Source of the DNA: Sulfuriferula sp047300855
Lineage (GTDB): Bacteria; Pseudomonadota; Gammaproteobacteria; Burkholderiales; Sulfuriferulaceae
DNA length: 64,000 bases
NCBI RefSeq assembly: GCF_047300855.1
Contig: NZ_CP170197.1
Span: forward strand, 3,038,001 to 3,102,000
Direction: 5' to 3'
Shown here: positions 17,603 through 26,519 of the stretch, piece after piece
Layout: the number at the start of each line of letters is the position of its first letter
Numbering within the stretch: position 1 is the stretch's first letter
The notes under the pieces: generated by a model
What the model was told of the DNA's origin: nothing
What the model saw: only the letters and a program-made list of their open reading frames with translations
The model's database searches: none
Program-made: the position numbers and the translations under genes

Positions 17603-19009
17603 TCACCAGTCTATCGCGACAGTTTGCCCTGCCACGGGCGCTTCCGCGCGCCAGCCCAGCGTGTCCCGGATATGCGCGGCAAAACCGTTTGCCGTGGCCG
17701 CTTCGCCATGCACCACGAAAGTTTGCCGGGGCGGGGCGCGAAAATGGCCGAGCCAACCCAGCAGTCCGGCCTGATCGGCGTGGGCGGACAATCCGCCGAT
17801 GGTAAAAATGCGCGCGCGAACCGGCACCTCCACGCCAAAAATGCGCACCATTCTGGCGCCGTCCACCAGCCTGCGCCCCAGCGTGCCGGCGGCCTGGAAG
17901 CCGATAATGAGCACGCTGCTCTCGCGCAGCGGCAAGTTGTAGCGCAGATGATGCTTGATGCGGCCGGCATCGCACATGCCGCTGGCGGAAATGATGATCT
18001 TGCCGCGCGCTCCGTTTAACGCCTGCGATGCTTCCACATCCTCTACAAAATGGACGCGCGATTGCCCCTTTTTGTTCCCCTGCCCGTCGACCAGCAAATG
18101 CGCGTCGGGATCGAGCAGATCGAGATGCTTGAGCGTAATGCCGGTGGCTGCCGTGGCCATGGGCGAATCCACATAGATATCCAGCGCAGGCAGCCGGCCT
18201 TGCCGGGTGAGGTCGGCCAGCAGATAGAGCATGTCCTGGGTGCGTCCCACCGCGAAGGCGGGAATGATGACATTACCGCCCCGATGTTTGAGGGTATCCT
18301 GGATGGCAAACACCAGCTCTTCGATGGTGTCGTGCAGGCTTTTGTGCAGGCGGTTGCCGTAGGTGGATTCCACCACCAGCACGTCGGTTTCCTCAATCGG
18401 CGTGGCGTCGCGCACCAGCGGGTGGCCAGGCTGGCCGAGATCGCCGGAAAACACCAGTTTGAGCGTCTTGCCTGCTTCATCCAGCCACAATTCAATGATG
18501 GAGGAGCCGAGAATATGCCCGGCATCGCGGAACCGGCAGCGCACGCCGGGCGCCGGATTGACTTCATCCCCGTATTCCACCGGGCGCAGCCGTTTCAGGC
18601 TGGCTTGCGCCTGCATCACGGTATACAGCGGTGCGCTATCCGCGTGGGATTTCCTGCTGGTTTTATGGCGCCGGGCGTTTTCCCACTCGGCTTCCTTTTC
18701 CTGGATGTGACCGGAATCCGGCAGCATCACTGCAAGCAGGTCGCAGGTCGCCGCTGTCGCATATATCGGCCCCTTGAAGCCGAATGACACCAGCCGCGGC
18801 AACAGGCCGGAGTGGTCGATGTGCGCATGTGTCAGCAGTACGAAGTCGATGGTGTCAGGGTCGAAATCGAAGGCGTCGCGATTTTTGATGCGCGTTTCGC
18901 GCCCGCCCTGAAACAGGCCGCACTCCACCAGAAAGCGCGCCCCGGCCGTCTCCACCAGATAGCATGAGCCAGTGACTTCCTGCGCTGCGCCGAGAAATGT
19001 GAGCTTCAT
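17603..19009 (-). CDS. MBL-fold/beta-CASP RNA-processing nuclease-like protein
   Basis: A 468-residue protein with the metallo-beta-lactamase core (LLTHAHIDHSGLLPRL, DAGHILGSSI, FSGDLGQPG), the inserted beta-CASP domain (ESTYGNRLH, IIPAFAVGRTQDMLY, IISASGMCDAGRI) and the closing GLSAHADQAGLLGW motif. Proteins with this layout are related to CPSF73 and RNase J-type ribonucleases (YsgI/TTHA0252 group) and are expected to cut RNA in the cytoplasm. The start is at MKLTFLGAAQEVTGS, the family-like beginning. Longer starts at MPKDH or 19066 exist, but none has a good ribosome site. Confidence 0.88.
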   Translation of the reverse strand: MKLTFLGAAQEVTGSCYLVETAGARFLVECGLFQGGRETRIKNRDAFDFDPDTIDFVLLTHAHIDHSGLLPRLVSFGFKGPIYATAATCDLLAVMLPDSGHIQEKEAEWENARRHKTSRKSHADSAPLYTVMQAQASLKRLRPVEYGDEVNPAPGVRCRFRDAGHILGSSIIELWLDEAGKTLKLVFSGDLGQPGHPLVRDATPIEETDVLVVESTYGNRLHKSLHDTIEELVFAIQDTLKHRGGNVIIPAFAVGRTQDMLYLLADLTRQGRLPALDIYVDSPMATAATGITLKHLDLLDPDAHLLVDGQGNKKGQSRVHFVEDVEASQALNGARGKIIISASGMCDAGRIKHHLRYNLPLRESSVLIIGFQAAGTLGRRLVDGARMVRIFGVEVPVRARIFTIGGLSAHADQAGLLGWLGHFRAPPRQTFVVHGEAATANGFAAHIRDTLGWRAEAPVAGQTVAIDW

Positions 19010-19107
19010 TGTGTGATCTTTCGGCATTGTGGATTCAACCGGCAGTGGGCAATACACGGAATTCACTCAGTATCGGGTGCAAAGTCTCGAACGACTTACC
19101 ATACGTA

Positions 19108-20097
19108 TCAGGCCAGAAAATTCGCGTTGCGTTGGCCTGCCGAAAATGCAGCCACGTTATCAAGCGTGGCGGTCGCGATGTTTGCCAGCGCTTCCTCGGT
19201 GAAAAATGCCTGATGCGGGGTCAGCAATACGCGCGGTTCGCGCAGCAAGTCTTTCAACAACGGGTCATCATAGCCGCAGTCCGAACAGTTACGAAAGAAT
19301 ATGCAGGCCTCGTCCTCGTAAACGTCGGCTGCGTATCCGCCCAGGCTATCGCTTCGCAGCGCTGCCAATACGGCTGAGGTATCCACCACGGCACCGCGAC
19401 TGGTATTGACAAGGAGGGCATGGGGACGCGTGAGCTTGAGCAAATCCGCGTTGACCAGGTGGTGGGTATCGGGATTTAACGGACAATTCAGCGACAACAC
19501 GTCGGATTCCGCCCAGACGGTTTCCAGCGTTTCGTACCGCACGCCGGCCATGCGGTGTTCCGCGGCGACAAGGGGATCATATGCCAGCACACGACAACCA
19601 AAGCCTTGCATGATGGCGGCGAAGCACCTCCCGATGCGCCCCATGCCAATAACGCCCGCGGTCTTGCCATAGAGGTCGAATCCCAGCAGTCCGTCCAGCG
19701 AGAAATCTGCGCGCTGCATGCGTTGATAGGCCTGATGAATATGGCGATTGAGCGACAATAGCAACGCAATGGCATGCTCGGCTACGGCATGCGGGGAATA
19801 CTCAGGCACCCGGGCGACCGCTATTCCCAGCTTTCTGGCCGCCGCCAGATCGATATTATCAACCCCGGCTGCGCGCTGGATCAGAAGCTTGACGCCCGCA
19901 TCACGTAGCCCTTGCAACACGGTTGCAGATACCTCGTCGCAAACGAAAGTGCAGACAGCATCGCAGCCTATTGCTTCACCCGAAGTGGCCGGCTCCAGTC
20001 GCTGTGTAGTCGCTGTAACATCATGCCCTGCCTGTTCCAGCCTGACGACGAGAGTCTGCTGATCGTGCGGGTGAGTGCTGTAAATAAAGATACGCAT
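19108..20097 (-). CDS. D-2-hydroxyacid dehydrogenase, LdhA-like (D-lactate dehydrogenase type)
   Basis: A 329-residue NAD-dependent dehydrogenase. The cofactor site is GKTAGVIGMGRIGRCFA. The catalytic Arg is in VNTSRGAVVD, the Glu in DVYEDEACIFF and the His in LTPHQAFFTEEAL. The CIFFRNCSDCGYDDPLL segment before the His is typical of fermentative LdhA rather than of glycerate dehydrogenase. It would interconvert pyruvate and D-lactate in the cytoplasm. Lactate oxidation genes (lutABC) lie about 26 kb away. It is separated from bioA by only 15 bases on the same strand, so they may share a transcript. Confidence 0.87.
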   Translation of the reverse strand: MRIFIYSTHPHDQQTLVVRLEQAGHDVTATTQRLEPATSGEAIGCDAVCTFVCDEVSATVLQGLRDAGVKLLIQRAAGVDNIDLAAARKLGIAVARVPEYSPHAVAEHAIALLLSLNRHIHQAYQRMQRADFSLDGLLGFDLYGKTAGVIGMGRIGRCFAAIMQGFGCRVLAYDPLVAAEHRMAGVRYETLETVWAESDVLSLNCPLNPDTHHLVNADLLKLTRPHALLVNTSRGAVVDTSAVLAALRSDSLGGYAADVYEDEACIFFRNCSDCGYDDPLLKDLLREPRVLLTPHQAFFTEEALANIATATLDNVAAFSAGQRNANFLA

Positions 20098-20112
20098 GGG
20101 TGCACTTAAGAA

Positions 20113-21417
20113 TCAGACGGCGTCGATTAATCTATAGCTGATTTCCAGCATTTGGCTGATTTCCGCTTCCGATATCACGTAAGGCGGCATGAAATACACC
20201 GTCTTGCCAATTGGACGCAGCAACAGGCCGGCTTCCAGTCCGAGCTGGTAGCAGCGGCGGGCAAAATCCGCGGAGGCGTCGCTGACTTCGAATGCCCAGA
20301 TCATGCCTGTATTGCGGAAATTTCTGACGCGAGGATGGTCACGCAGCGGCGCGGCCACACGATTGCAATAGGCTGCCTTGATGCGGTTGGCGGCCAGTAC
20401 GTCGTCCTGTTCGAAAATGTCCAGCGTCGCCAGTGCAGCGCGGCAGGCCAGCGGATTGCCGGTATACGAATGCGAATGCAGGAAGCCGCGCGCGGTGGCG
20501 TCGTCATAAAATGCGGCGTAAATGGTGTCGGTGGTCAACACTGCTGACAGCGGCAAGTATCCACCCGTGATGCCTTTGGACAAGCAAATGAAATCAGCTG
20601 TCACGCCTGCCTGTTCGCAGGCAAACAGGGTGCCGGTGCGCCCGAATCCGACGGCAATTTCGTCCGCAATCAGGTGCACGCCGTAGCGGTCGCAAATCTC
20701 TCGCGCCCTTTGTAGGTACACGGGATGATACATGCCCATGCCCGCCGCCCCCTGCACCAGCGGCTCCACAATGAATGCCGCGGTCGTCGCATGGTGTTTG
20801 GCGAGGTGATTTTCCAGCGACTCGGCAGCACGAAGCGCATATTGCTCGGGTGATTCTCCCGGCTCGGCCAGCCGCCAGTCGGGACTCGGCACCTGCACGC
20901 TGTGGCGCAGCAACGGCGCGTAGGTGTCCTTGAACAGCGCGACGTCGGTCACCGATAATGCGCCTAGGGTTTCGCCATGATAGCTGTTTTGCAGACTGAC
21001 AAATTCGGTCTTGCCCGGCTGACCGCTGTTGCGCCAGTAATGGAAGCTCATTTTTAATGCAATTTCCACTGCTGATGCGCCATCCGAACCATAAAAAGCG
21101 TGGCCCAAGCCGGTCAGGCGTGACAGACGCTCGGAGAGCTCAATGACCGGTGCGTGTGTAAAACCAGCCAGCATGACGTGCTCGATTTGTTCCAGTTGCT
21201 CGCGCAGTGCCGCATTGATGCGCGGGTTGCAATGGCCGAACAGGTTCACCCACCAGCTTGACACCGCATCCAGATAGCGCCGCCCCTCGAAGTCATACAA
21301 CCATACCCCTTCGCCACGCGAAATCGGCACCGGCGGGTGGTCTTCGAGCTGTTTCATCTGCGTGCAGGGGTGCCAGACTGCCTCCCGGCTCCGCACCAAC
21401 CAATATGAATTTTTCAT
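20113..21417 (-). CDS. bioA: Adenosylmethionine-8-amino-7-oxononanoate aminotransferase
   Basis: A 434-residue class III aminotransferase that makes 7,8-diaminopelargonate in biotin synthesis, using S-adenosylmethionine as amino donor. Seen are WHPCTQMKQLEDHPP at the N terminus (the WHPxTQM signature of BioA), the PLP-contact GSDGASAVEIALKM, NSYHGETLGALSV, the Asp in LIADEIAVGFGRTG and the Schiff-base Lys in CLSKGITGGYLPL. The start at MKNSYWLV is preceded by AAGG. No other bio genes are adjacent. It diverges from groES, and the shared spacer holds the heat-shock promoter and CIRCE. Confidence 0.95.
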   Translation of the reverse strand: MKNSYWLVRSREAVWHPCTQMKQLEDHPPVPISRGEGVWLYDFEGRRYLDAVSSWWVNLFGHCNPRINAALREQLEQIEHVMLAGFTHAPVIELSERLSRLTGLGHAFYGSDGASAVEIALKMSFHYWRNSGQPGKTEFVSLQNSYHGETLGALSVTDVALFKDTYAPLLRHSVQVPSPDWRLAEPGESPEQYALRAAESLENHLAKHHATTAAFIVEPLVQGAAGMGMYHPVYLQRAREICDRYGVHLIADEIAVGFGRTGTLFACEQAGVTADFICLSKGITGGYLPLSAVLTTDTIYAAFYDDATARGFLHSHSYTGNPLACRAALATLDIFEQDDVLAANRIKAAYCNRVAAPLRDHPRVRNFRNTGMIWAFEVSDASADFARRCYQLGLEAGLLLRPIGKTVYFMPPYVISEAEISQMLEISYRLIDAV

Positions 21418-21423
21418 GTATAC

Positions 21424-21451
21424 CTTGAAATTAGCAGCTTCCGCCCCTATT
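21424..21451 (+). promoter_or_regulatory. Sigma32-type heat-shock promoter of groESL
   Basis: CTTGAAA at 21424-21430, a 13-base spacer and CCCCTATT at 21444-21451 closely match the sigma32 (RpoH) consensus. The position is about 115 bases before groES, and the -10 element abuts the CIRCE operator. This is a sequence match only; no start site has been measured. Confidence 0.75.
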
Positions 21452-21452
21452 A

Positions 21453-21479
21453 TTAGCACTCCTCAGCCAAGAGTGCTAA
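21453..21479 (+). promoter_or_regulatory. CIRCE element (HrcA operator) of groESL
   Basis: A perfect match to the consensus TTAGCACTC-N9-GAGTGCTAA. HrcA binds this sequence and represses chaperonin genes until heat shock. It lies just downstream of the sigma32-like promoter, about 87 bases before groES, so the operon is predicted to be under dual positive and negative heat-shock control. Confidence 0.95.
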
Positions 21480-21565
21480 CAGCAATCTCGGCTGAATCCA
21501 TTTTTGGCTTGCTTCACTGTTTGATGCAAGCCTTGATTCAGCGATTTTTTCCAGGAGATAGAGCA

Positions 21566-21853
21566 ATGAAAATTCGTCCGCTGCATGACCGCGTGATTGT
21601 CAAACGCATGGAAGAAGAACGCAAGACCGCTTCCGGCATCGTGATTCCAGATAGCGCTACCGAAAAACCCGACCAGGGCGAAGTGCTTGCCGTGGGCAAG
21701 GGCAAAGTCAACGACGACGGTAAAGTGCGTGCGCTGGATGTGAAAGTCGGCGACCGCGTGTTGTTCGGCAAATATGCCGGCCAGGCCGTCAAGCTGGATG
21801 GCGACGAAGTTCTGGTGATGCGTGAAGAAGACATCATGGGTATTGTCGAGTAA
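21566..21853 (+). CDS. groES: Co-chaperonin GroES
   Basis: A 95-residue Cpn10 of normal length. It starts MKIRPLHDRVIVKRMEEE and has the mobile loop ERKTASGIVIPDSATEKPDQG, then GEVLAVGKGK and GDRVLFGKYAGQAVKLDGDEVLVM. It forms the heptameric lid of the GroEL folding chamber. AGGAGA lies upstream of the ATG. It is the first gene of the groESL operon, 50 bases before groEL. Confidence 0.99.
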   Translation: MKIRPLHDRVIVKRMEEERKTASGIVIPDSATEKPDQGEVLAVGKGKVNDDGKVRALDVKVGDRVLFGKYAGQAVKLDGDEVLVMREEDIMGIVE

Positions 21854-21903
21854 TTTCGGCCTGCCAAAGCATATCAATTGATTCAAAGAATTAGGAGCTA
21901 AAA

Positions 21904-23559
21904 ATGCCTGCAAAAGACGTAAAATTCGGTGACATAGCGCGCCAAAAAATGATGATCGGCGTTAACGTTCTGGCCGACGCCGTTAAAGTGACCCTCGGAC
22001 CTAAAGGCCGTAACGTAGTGCTGGATCGCTCTTTCGGCGCACCGACCATCACCAAGGACGGTGTTTCCGTCGCCAAGGAAATCGAACTGAAGGACAAATT
22101 CGAGAACATGGGGGCGCAGATGGTGAAGGAAGTCTCTTCCAAGACCTCCGACGTGGCCGGCGACGGTACCACGACTGCAACCGTACTGGCTCAAGCCATG
22201 CTGAAGGAAGGCATGAAGTTTGTCGCCGCCGGGATGAATCCGATGGATCTGAAACGCGGCATGGACAAAGCTGTCACCGCCATCATCTCTGAACTGCAAA
22301 AAATCTCCAAGCCTTGCACCACCGGCAAGGAAATCGCTCAGGTAGGCTCAATCTCTGCCAACTCCGACAGTTCCATCGGCGACATCATTGCCGAAGCCAT
22401 GGAGAAGGTCGGTAAAGAAGGTGTGATTACCGTGGAAGATGGTTCCGGCCTGCAAAACGAGCTGGACGTGGTTGAGGGCATGCAGTTCGACCGCGGTTAC
22501 CTGTCCCCTTACTTCATCAACAATGCCGACAAGCAAATCGCCCTGCTGGACAACCCTTTCGTGTTGCTGCATGACAAGAAAATTTCCAACATTCGCGACC
22601 TGTTGCCGGCACTCGAGCAAGTCGCCAAAGCGGGCCGCCCGCTGCTGATCATCGCCGAAGATGTGGACGGTGAAGCGCTGGCTACGCTGGTGGTGAACAA
22701 CATCCGCGGCATCCTCAAGACCTGTGCTGTCAAGGCCCCTGGCTTCGGCGACCGTCGCAAGGCCATGCTGGAAGACATCGCCATCCTCACCGGTGGTACC
22801 GTGATCGCTGAAGAAGTCGGTCTGACGCTGGACAAAATCACCCTGGCCGAACTGGGTCAGGCCAAGCGCATCGAGGTGGGTAAAGACAACACCATCATCA
22901 TCGACGGCGCCGGCAAGGATGACGCCATCAAGGGTCGCATTGCCCAGATCAACCGCCAGGCTGAGGAAGCCACCAGCGACTACGACAAGGAAAAGCTGCA
23001 GGAACGTAAGGCCAAACTGGCCGGCGGTGTGGCAGTGATCAAGGTCGGTGCAGCAACCGAAGTCGAAATGAAAGAGAAGAAGGCGCGCGTTGAAGACGCA
23101 CTGCACGCGACCCGTGCAGCAGTGGAAGAAGGCATCGTCGCCGGCGGTGGTGTAGCCCTGCTGCGCGCCAAGATGGGTACCAGCAATCTGAAAGGCGACA
23201 ATCACGACCAGGACGCCGGTATCAAGATCGTGCTGCGCGCGATCGAGGAACCGTTACGCCAGATCGTCATCAACTGCGGCGATGAAGCCTCGGTAGTCGT
23301 CAACAAGGTGCTGGAAGGCAAGGGCAACTACGGCTACAACGCTGCGACCAGCGAGTATGGCGACATGGTGGAAATGGGCGTGCTCGATCCTACCAAGGTG
23401 ACCCGCACCGCGCTGCAAAACGCCGCTTCCGTGGCCAGCCTGATGCTGACCACCGACGCGATGGTCGCTGAACTACCGGAAGACAAATCCGGTGGCGGCG
23501 CTGGCATGGGCGACATGGGTGGTATGGGCGGCATGGGTGGTATGGGCGGCATGATGTAA
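21904..23559 (+). CDS. groEL: Chaperonin GroEL
   Basis: A 551-residue Cpn60, full length. It starts with MPAKDVKFGDIARQKMM and has TLGPKGRNVVLDRSFG, the ATP-binding DGTTTATVLAQ segment, and the usual C-terminal Gly-Gly-Met repeat tail (about four GGM units). It folds non-native proteins in the cytoplasm together with GroES. An AGGAG ribosome site precedes the ATG. An intrinsic terminator follows 22 bases after the stop. Confidence 0.99.
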   Translation: MPAKDVKFGDIARQKMMIGVNVLADAVKVTLGPKGRNVVLDRSFGAPTITKDGVSVAKEIELKDKFENMGAQMVKEVSSKTSDVAGDGTTTATVLAQAMLKEGMKFVAAGMNPMDLKRGMDKAVTAIISELQKISKPCTTGKEIAQVGSISANSDSSIGDIIAEAMEKVGKEGVITVEDGSGLQNELDVVEGMQFDRGYLSPYFINNADKQIALLDNPFVLLHDKKISNIRDLLPALEQVAKAGRPLLIIAEDVDGEALATLVVNNIRGILKTCAVKAPGFGDRRKAMLEDIAILTGGTVIAEEVGLTLDKITLAELGQAKRIEVGKDNTIIIDGAGKDDAIKGRIAQINRQAEEATSDYDKEKLQERKAKLAGGVAVIKVGAATEVEMKEKKARVEDALHATRAAVEEGIVAGGGVALLRAKMGTSNLKGDNHDQDAGIKIVLRAIEEPLRQIVINCGDEASVVVNKVLEGKGNYGYNAATSEYGDMVEMGVLDPTKVTRTALQNAASVASLMLTTDAMVAELPEDKSGGGAGMGDMGGMGGMGGMGGMM

Positions 23560-23581
23560 TCCTGCCCCTCGGCAAACCCCG

Positions 23582-23610
23582 AAAGCCCCTGCTTTGGCAG
23601 GGGCTTTTTT
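23582..23610 (+). terminator. Intrinsic terminator of groESL
   Basis: An 11-base stem (AAAGCCCCTGC with GCAGGGGCTTT) and a four-base loop are followed by a run of six T. It closes the groESL operon. Confidence 0.92.
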
Positions 23611-23731
23611 CATTTGCAGGAACCTGTATGACGGTAGTAGCATCACGTTGCACTCGGCTCCGACGGGTGTTCCACCAATAATAATGGCACCGGCTCAATC
23701 GAAGCCGTGCTTAACCGTCACAGGAGGCAGC

Positions 23732-24052
23732 ATGACCACAACCAAAATGAACTGGCGGGCGATTGATGCTGATCCCCGCTTCCAGGCATTGCACCGCAAA
23801 AAAAGCCAGTTTCTATGGGGCTTGATGATTTTTTCAATGGTTTATTATTTTCTGCTGCCGATCGGCGCAGCGTATTTTCAGGAATTATTCAAAATCAAGG
23901 TGTGGGGGCCAGTCAATATCGGCCTCCTGTTCGCATTGTCCGAATTTGTGGTGGCGTGGCTGATAGCTTTTATCTACTCGCGCAAAGCCAACGCTGAATT
24001 CGATTCCATGGCACAAGACATCGTCAACGACGCGCATAACCTGGGAGCCTGA
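23732..24052 (+). CDS. DUF485 membrane protein (YjcH-like)
   Basis: A 106-residue protein with two transmembrane segments (residues ~28-50 and ~65-87). It fits the DUF485 family: an N-terminal soluble part with DPRFQALHRKKSQFLW, followed by MVYYFLLPIGAAYF and the second helix with FALSEFVVAWLIAFIYSRKA. In E. coli the homologue yjcH sits between acs and actP, and the family is regularly paired with acetate symporters. AGGAGG lies before the ATG at 23732. The next gene begins four bases after the stop. Confidence 0.88.
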   Translation: MTTTKMNWRAIDADPRFQALHRKKSQFLWGLMIFSMVYYFLLPIGAAYFQELFKIKVWGPVNIGLLFALSEFVVAWLIAFIYSRKANAEFDSMAQDIVNDAHNLGA

Positions 24053-24056
24053 CACC

Positions 24057-26084
24057 ATGCGAATTCTACACAATCAGTCTCAATGGCTGGGATTCATCCT
24101 GCTTAGCATTTTCAGCAATGCGGCATTTTCTGCAGAAGGCGCCGTCGCCGCTGAATACAAATGGATAACCTTCGCGGTCTTCGGCGGCATCATCGCGCTC
24201 ACCATGGCCATTACCTACTGGGCCGCCAAACGCACCCATACCACCGCCGAGTTTTATGCGGCCAACCGTTCCATTTCCGGCTTTCAGAACGGCTGGGCAA
24301 TCGCCGGTGACTACTTGTCTGCAGCTTCTTTTCTGGGTATTGCGGGGTTGATCTCCCTGTACGGCTACGATGGCTTCATGTATTCCGTGGGGTTTCTGGT
24401 GGCCTACATCACCGTGCTATTGGTGATTGCCGAACCCTGCCGCAATATCGGCAAGTACACCCTGGGCGACATCCTGGCATTCCGCAACGAGCCCAAAAAA
24501 TCCAAGGCCATTGCCGCCCTCAGCACCATTACCGTATCGATTTTCTACCTGACTGCACAAATGGTAGGGGGTGGAATATTGGTCAAAACCCTGATCGGCA
24601 TCAATTACGAAGTGTCGGTTATCGTGGTGGGCTTGCTGATGCTGGCCTACGTGGTGTTTGGCGGCATGGTCGCCACGACCTGGGTGCAGATTGTCAAAGC
24701 CGTGCTATTGGTGATCGCATCCATCGTGCTGGTGGCACTGGTGTGGGCGCCGTACGGTTTCAGCCTGCCGGGCTTCCTGGACAGCGTAGTGAATAATGAG
24801 GGCGTGCAGAAGCAGGTCGCCAAACTGCTGGGTTCCGCGGCGACCAACATGACCCCGGCAGAACTGGGGCAGCGCTTCCTGGAGCCCGGTCTGTTCCTAA
24901 AGAGCCCGATCGACCAGATATCGCTGGGGTTGGCGCTGGTGCTGGGTACTGCCGGTCTTCCGCATATCCTGATGCGCTTCTTCACAGTGCCGAATGCCAA
25001 GGAAGCACGTAAATCGGTGATGTGGGCCATGCTCATCATCGGCGGTTTCTATGTGCTGACCTTGTTTCTGGGTCTGGGCGCGGCAATTAACGTGGGACCT
25101 GCCAACATCGCCGCACTGGATAAGGGCGGCAATATGGCCGCACCTATCCTGGCGCAGTACCTGGGTGGCGGTGCAGATTCCATGCTCGGCAATTTCTTCC
25201 TTGCCTTTGTGGCGGCTGTCGCTTTCGCTACCATTGTTGCTGTCGTGGCGGGGCTGGTACTCGCTTCCGCTTCTGCGATGGCTCACGATATCTACGTGGG
25301 TGTCATCCGCGGCGACCATGCGACGCCAGGTGAACAGATGAAAGCGGCGCGCATTGCGTCGGTAATCGTGGGCATTGTCGCCATCATCATCGGCATCGCC
25401 GCCAAGGGCCAGAACATCGCGCACCTGGTAGGCATGGCCTTCGCCGTGGCTGCCTCAAGCAACCTGCCGGCGGTACTTCTCACCCTGCACTGGAAACGCT
25501 GCAATACGGGCGGCATCATCCTGGGCATGCTGGCGGGAGCGATTTCGGCGATTGCCCTGGTCATGGTTTCGCCCAACATGACCTATCCCAAAGACGTCGT
25601 GAAAGCCGCCAACAAGGTGTTGCAGGGCGAGCCCGCCGTAGAAGCCAAACCGGCCGTGCCAGCACAGCCTGGAGATGGTTTCGTGTGCGAGTTGTTTGCC
25701 GTGTGTAAAAAGGCTGAGCCTGCCAAACCGGAAACCTTGGCCAAACCAGCCACGCCAGGAGCCGTGGAAAAACTGGCAACACTCAACGCCAAACTGGCCA
25801 GCATGACCGACCCTGCGGAAATTGCCAAAACCAGAATCGAAATCGACAAGCTGGGATTGGCTGTTAAAAAAGCCCAGGACGACCTGAAACAGTATGAAGG
25901 AAAGACCACCAGCCTCGTCGGCCTGGAAAAGCCCTTCTTCCTGCTCAAGAACCCAGGCCTGATATCCATCCCGCTGGGTTTCCTGATGGTCATTCTGGGT
26001 TCGTTGCTGTATCGCGACCCGCATGCGGCGGAAATGTGGGATGAACTGTATGTGCGCCAGAACACCGGCATACACGCTCACTAA
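24057..26084 (+). CDS. Sodium:solute symporter, ActP-like acetate/monocarboxylate permease with an insertion
   Basis: A 675-residue SSS-family transporter. It starts with a cleavable leader (LLSIFSNAAFSAEGA) and has FYAANRSISGFQNGWAIAGDYLSAASFLG, GLPHILMRFFTVPNA and SASAMAHDIYV, which are hallmarks of ActP-type carriers. It is over 100 residues longer than E. coli ActP. The extra piece lies at residues ~511-620, between the last two transmembrane regions. It is rich in Ala, Pro and Lys, contains CELFAVC, and has a helical heptad-like stretch (VEKLATLNAKLASM to KKAQDDLKQYEG). It probably imports acetate or a similar acid in an operon with the DUF485 protein. Confidence 0.87.
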   Translation: MRILHNQSQWLGFILLSIFSNAAFSAEGAVAAEYKWITFAVFGGIIALTMAITYWAAKRTHTTAEFYAANRSISGFQNGWAIAGDYLSAASFLGIAGLISLYGYDGFMYSVGFLVAYITVLLVIAEPCRNIGKYTLGDILAFRNEPKKSKAIAALSTITVSIFYLTAQMVGGGILVKTLIGINYEVSVIVVGLLMLAYVVFGGMVATTWVQIVKAVLLVIASIVLVALVWAPYGFSLPGFLDSVVNNEGVQKQVAKLLGSAATNMTPAELGQRFLEPGLFLKSPIDQISLGLALVLGTAGLPHILMRFFTVPNAKEARKSVMWAMLIIGGFYVLTLFLGLGAAINVGPANIAALDKGGNMAAPILAQYLGGGADSMLGNFFLAFVAAVAFATIVAVVAGLVLASASAMAHDIYVGVIRGDHATPGEQMKAARIASVIVGIVAIIIGIAAKGQNIAHLVGMAFAVAASSNLPAVLLTLHWKRCNTGGIILGMLAGAISAIALVMVSPNMTYPKDVVKAANKVLQGEPAVEAKPAVPAQPGDGFVCELFAVCKKAEPAKPETLAKPATPGAVEKLATLNAKLASMTDPAEIAKTRIEIDKLGLAVKKAQDDLKQYEGKTTSLVGLEKPFFLLKNPGLISIPLGFLMVILGSLLYRDPHAAEMWDELYVRQNTGIHAH

Positions 26085-26111
26085 AACGTAGAATATAAAC
26101 ACGCCACACCG

Positions 26112-26144
26112 GCCGCTGGCTCAGCTTGAGTCAGCGGCTTTTTT
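26112..26144 (+). terminator. Intrinsic terminator after the symporter gene
   Basis: GCCGCTGGCTCA and TGAGTCAGCGGC form a 12-base stem with one mismatch and a three-base loop, followed by six T. It ends the DUF485-symporter operon ahead of the tRNA gene. Confidence 0.88.
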
Positions 26145-26208
26145 ACGCCCAAGTTCCGGAAAAAAACTTGACGGAATAGCTCGCTCAGGGTCTAATGGCG
26201 GGCTTCAC

Positions 26209-26284
<76 letters not shown>

Positions 26285-26519
26285 AGCAACACGCTAAAAA
26301 ACAATAGCGGCCGCAAGCGTCGCGTACATTCTTATCCTTTTTGTCAGAATTCCCGGCAAAACATCAACAAGCATCCCGCCTGCAAGTAGTCAACACATGA
26401 TTTTATTGCATCCCTGACATGGCCACCGTTATTGGTGCATCGTCACGCCGCGAAATCCGATACCCCGAACAAAATAGGCCTGGGTGTCACGCCTGTAAGA
26501 TGGGCCGCATCATCAGCAA

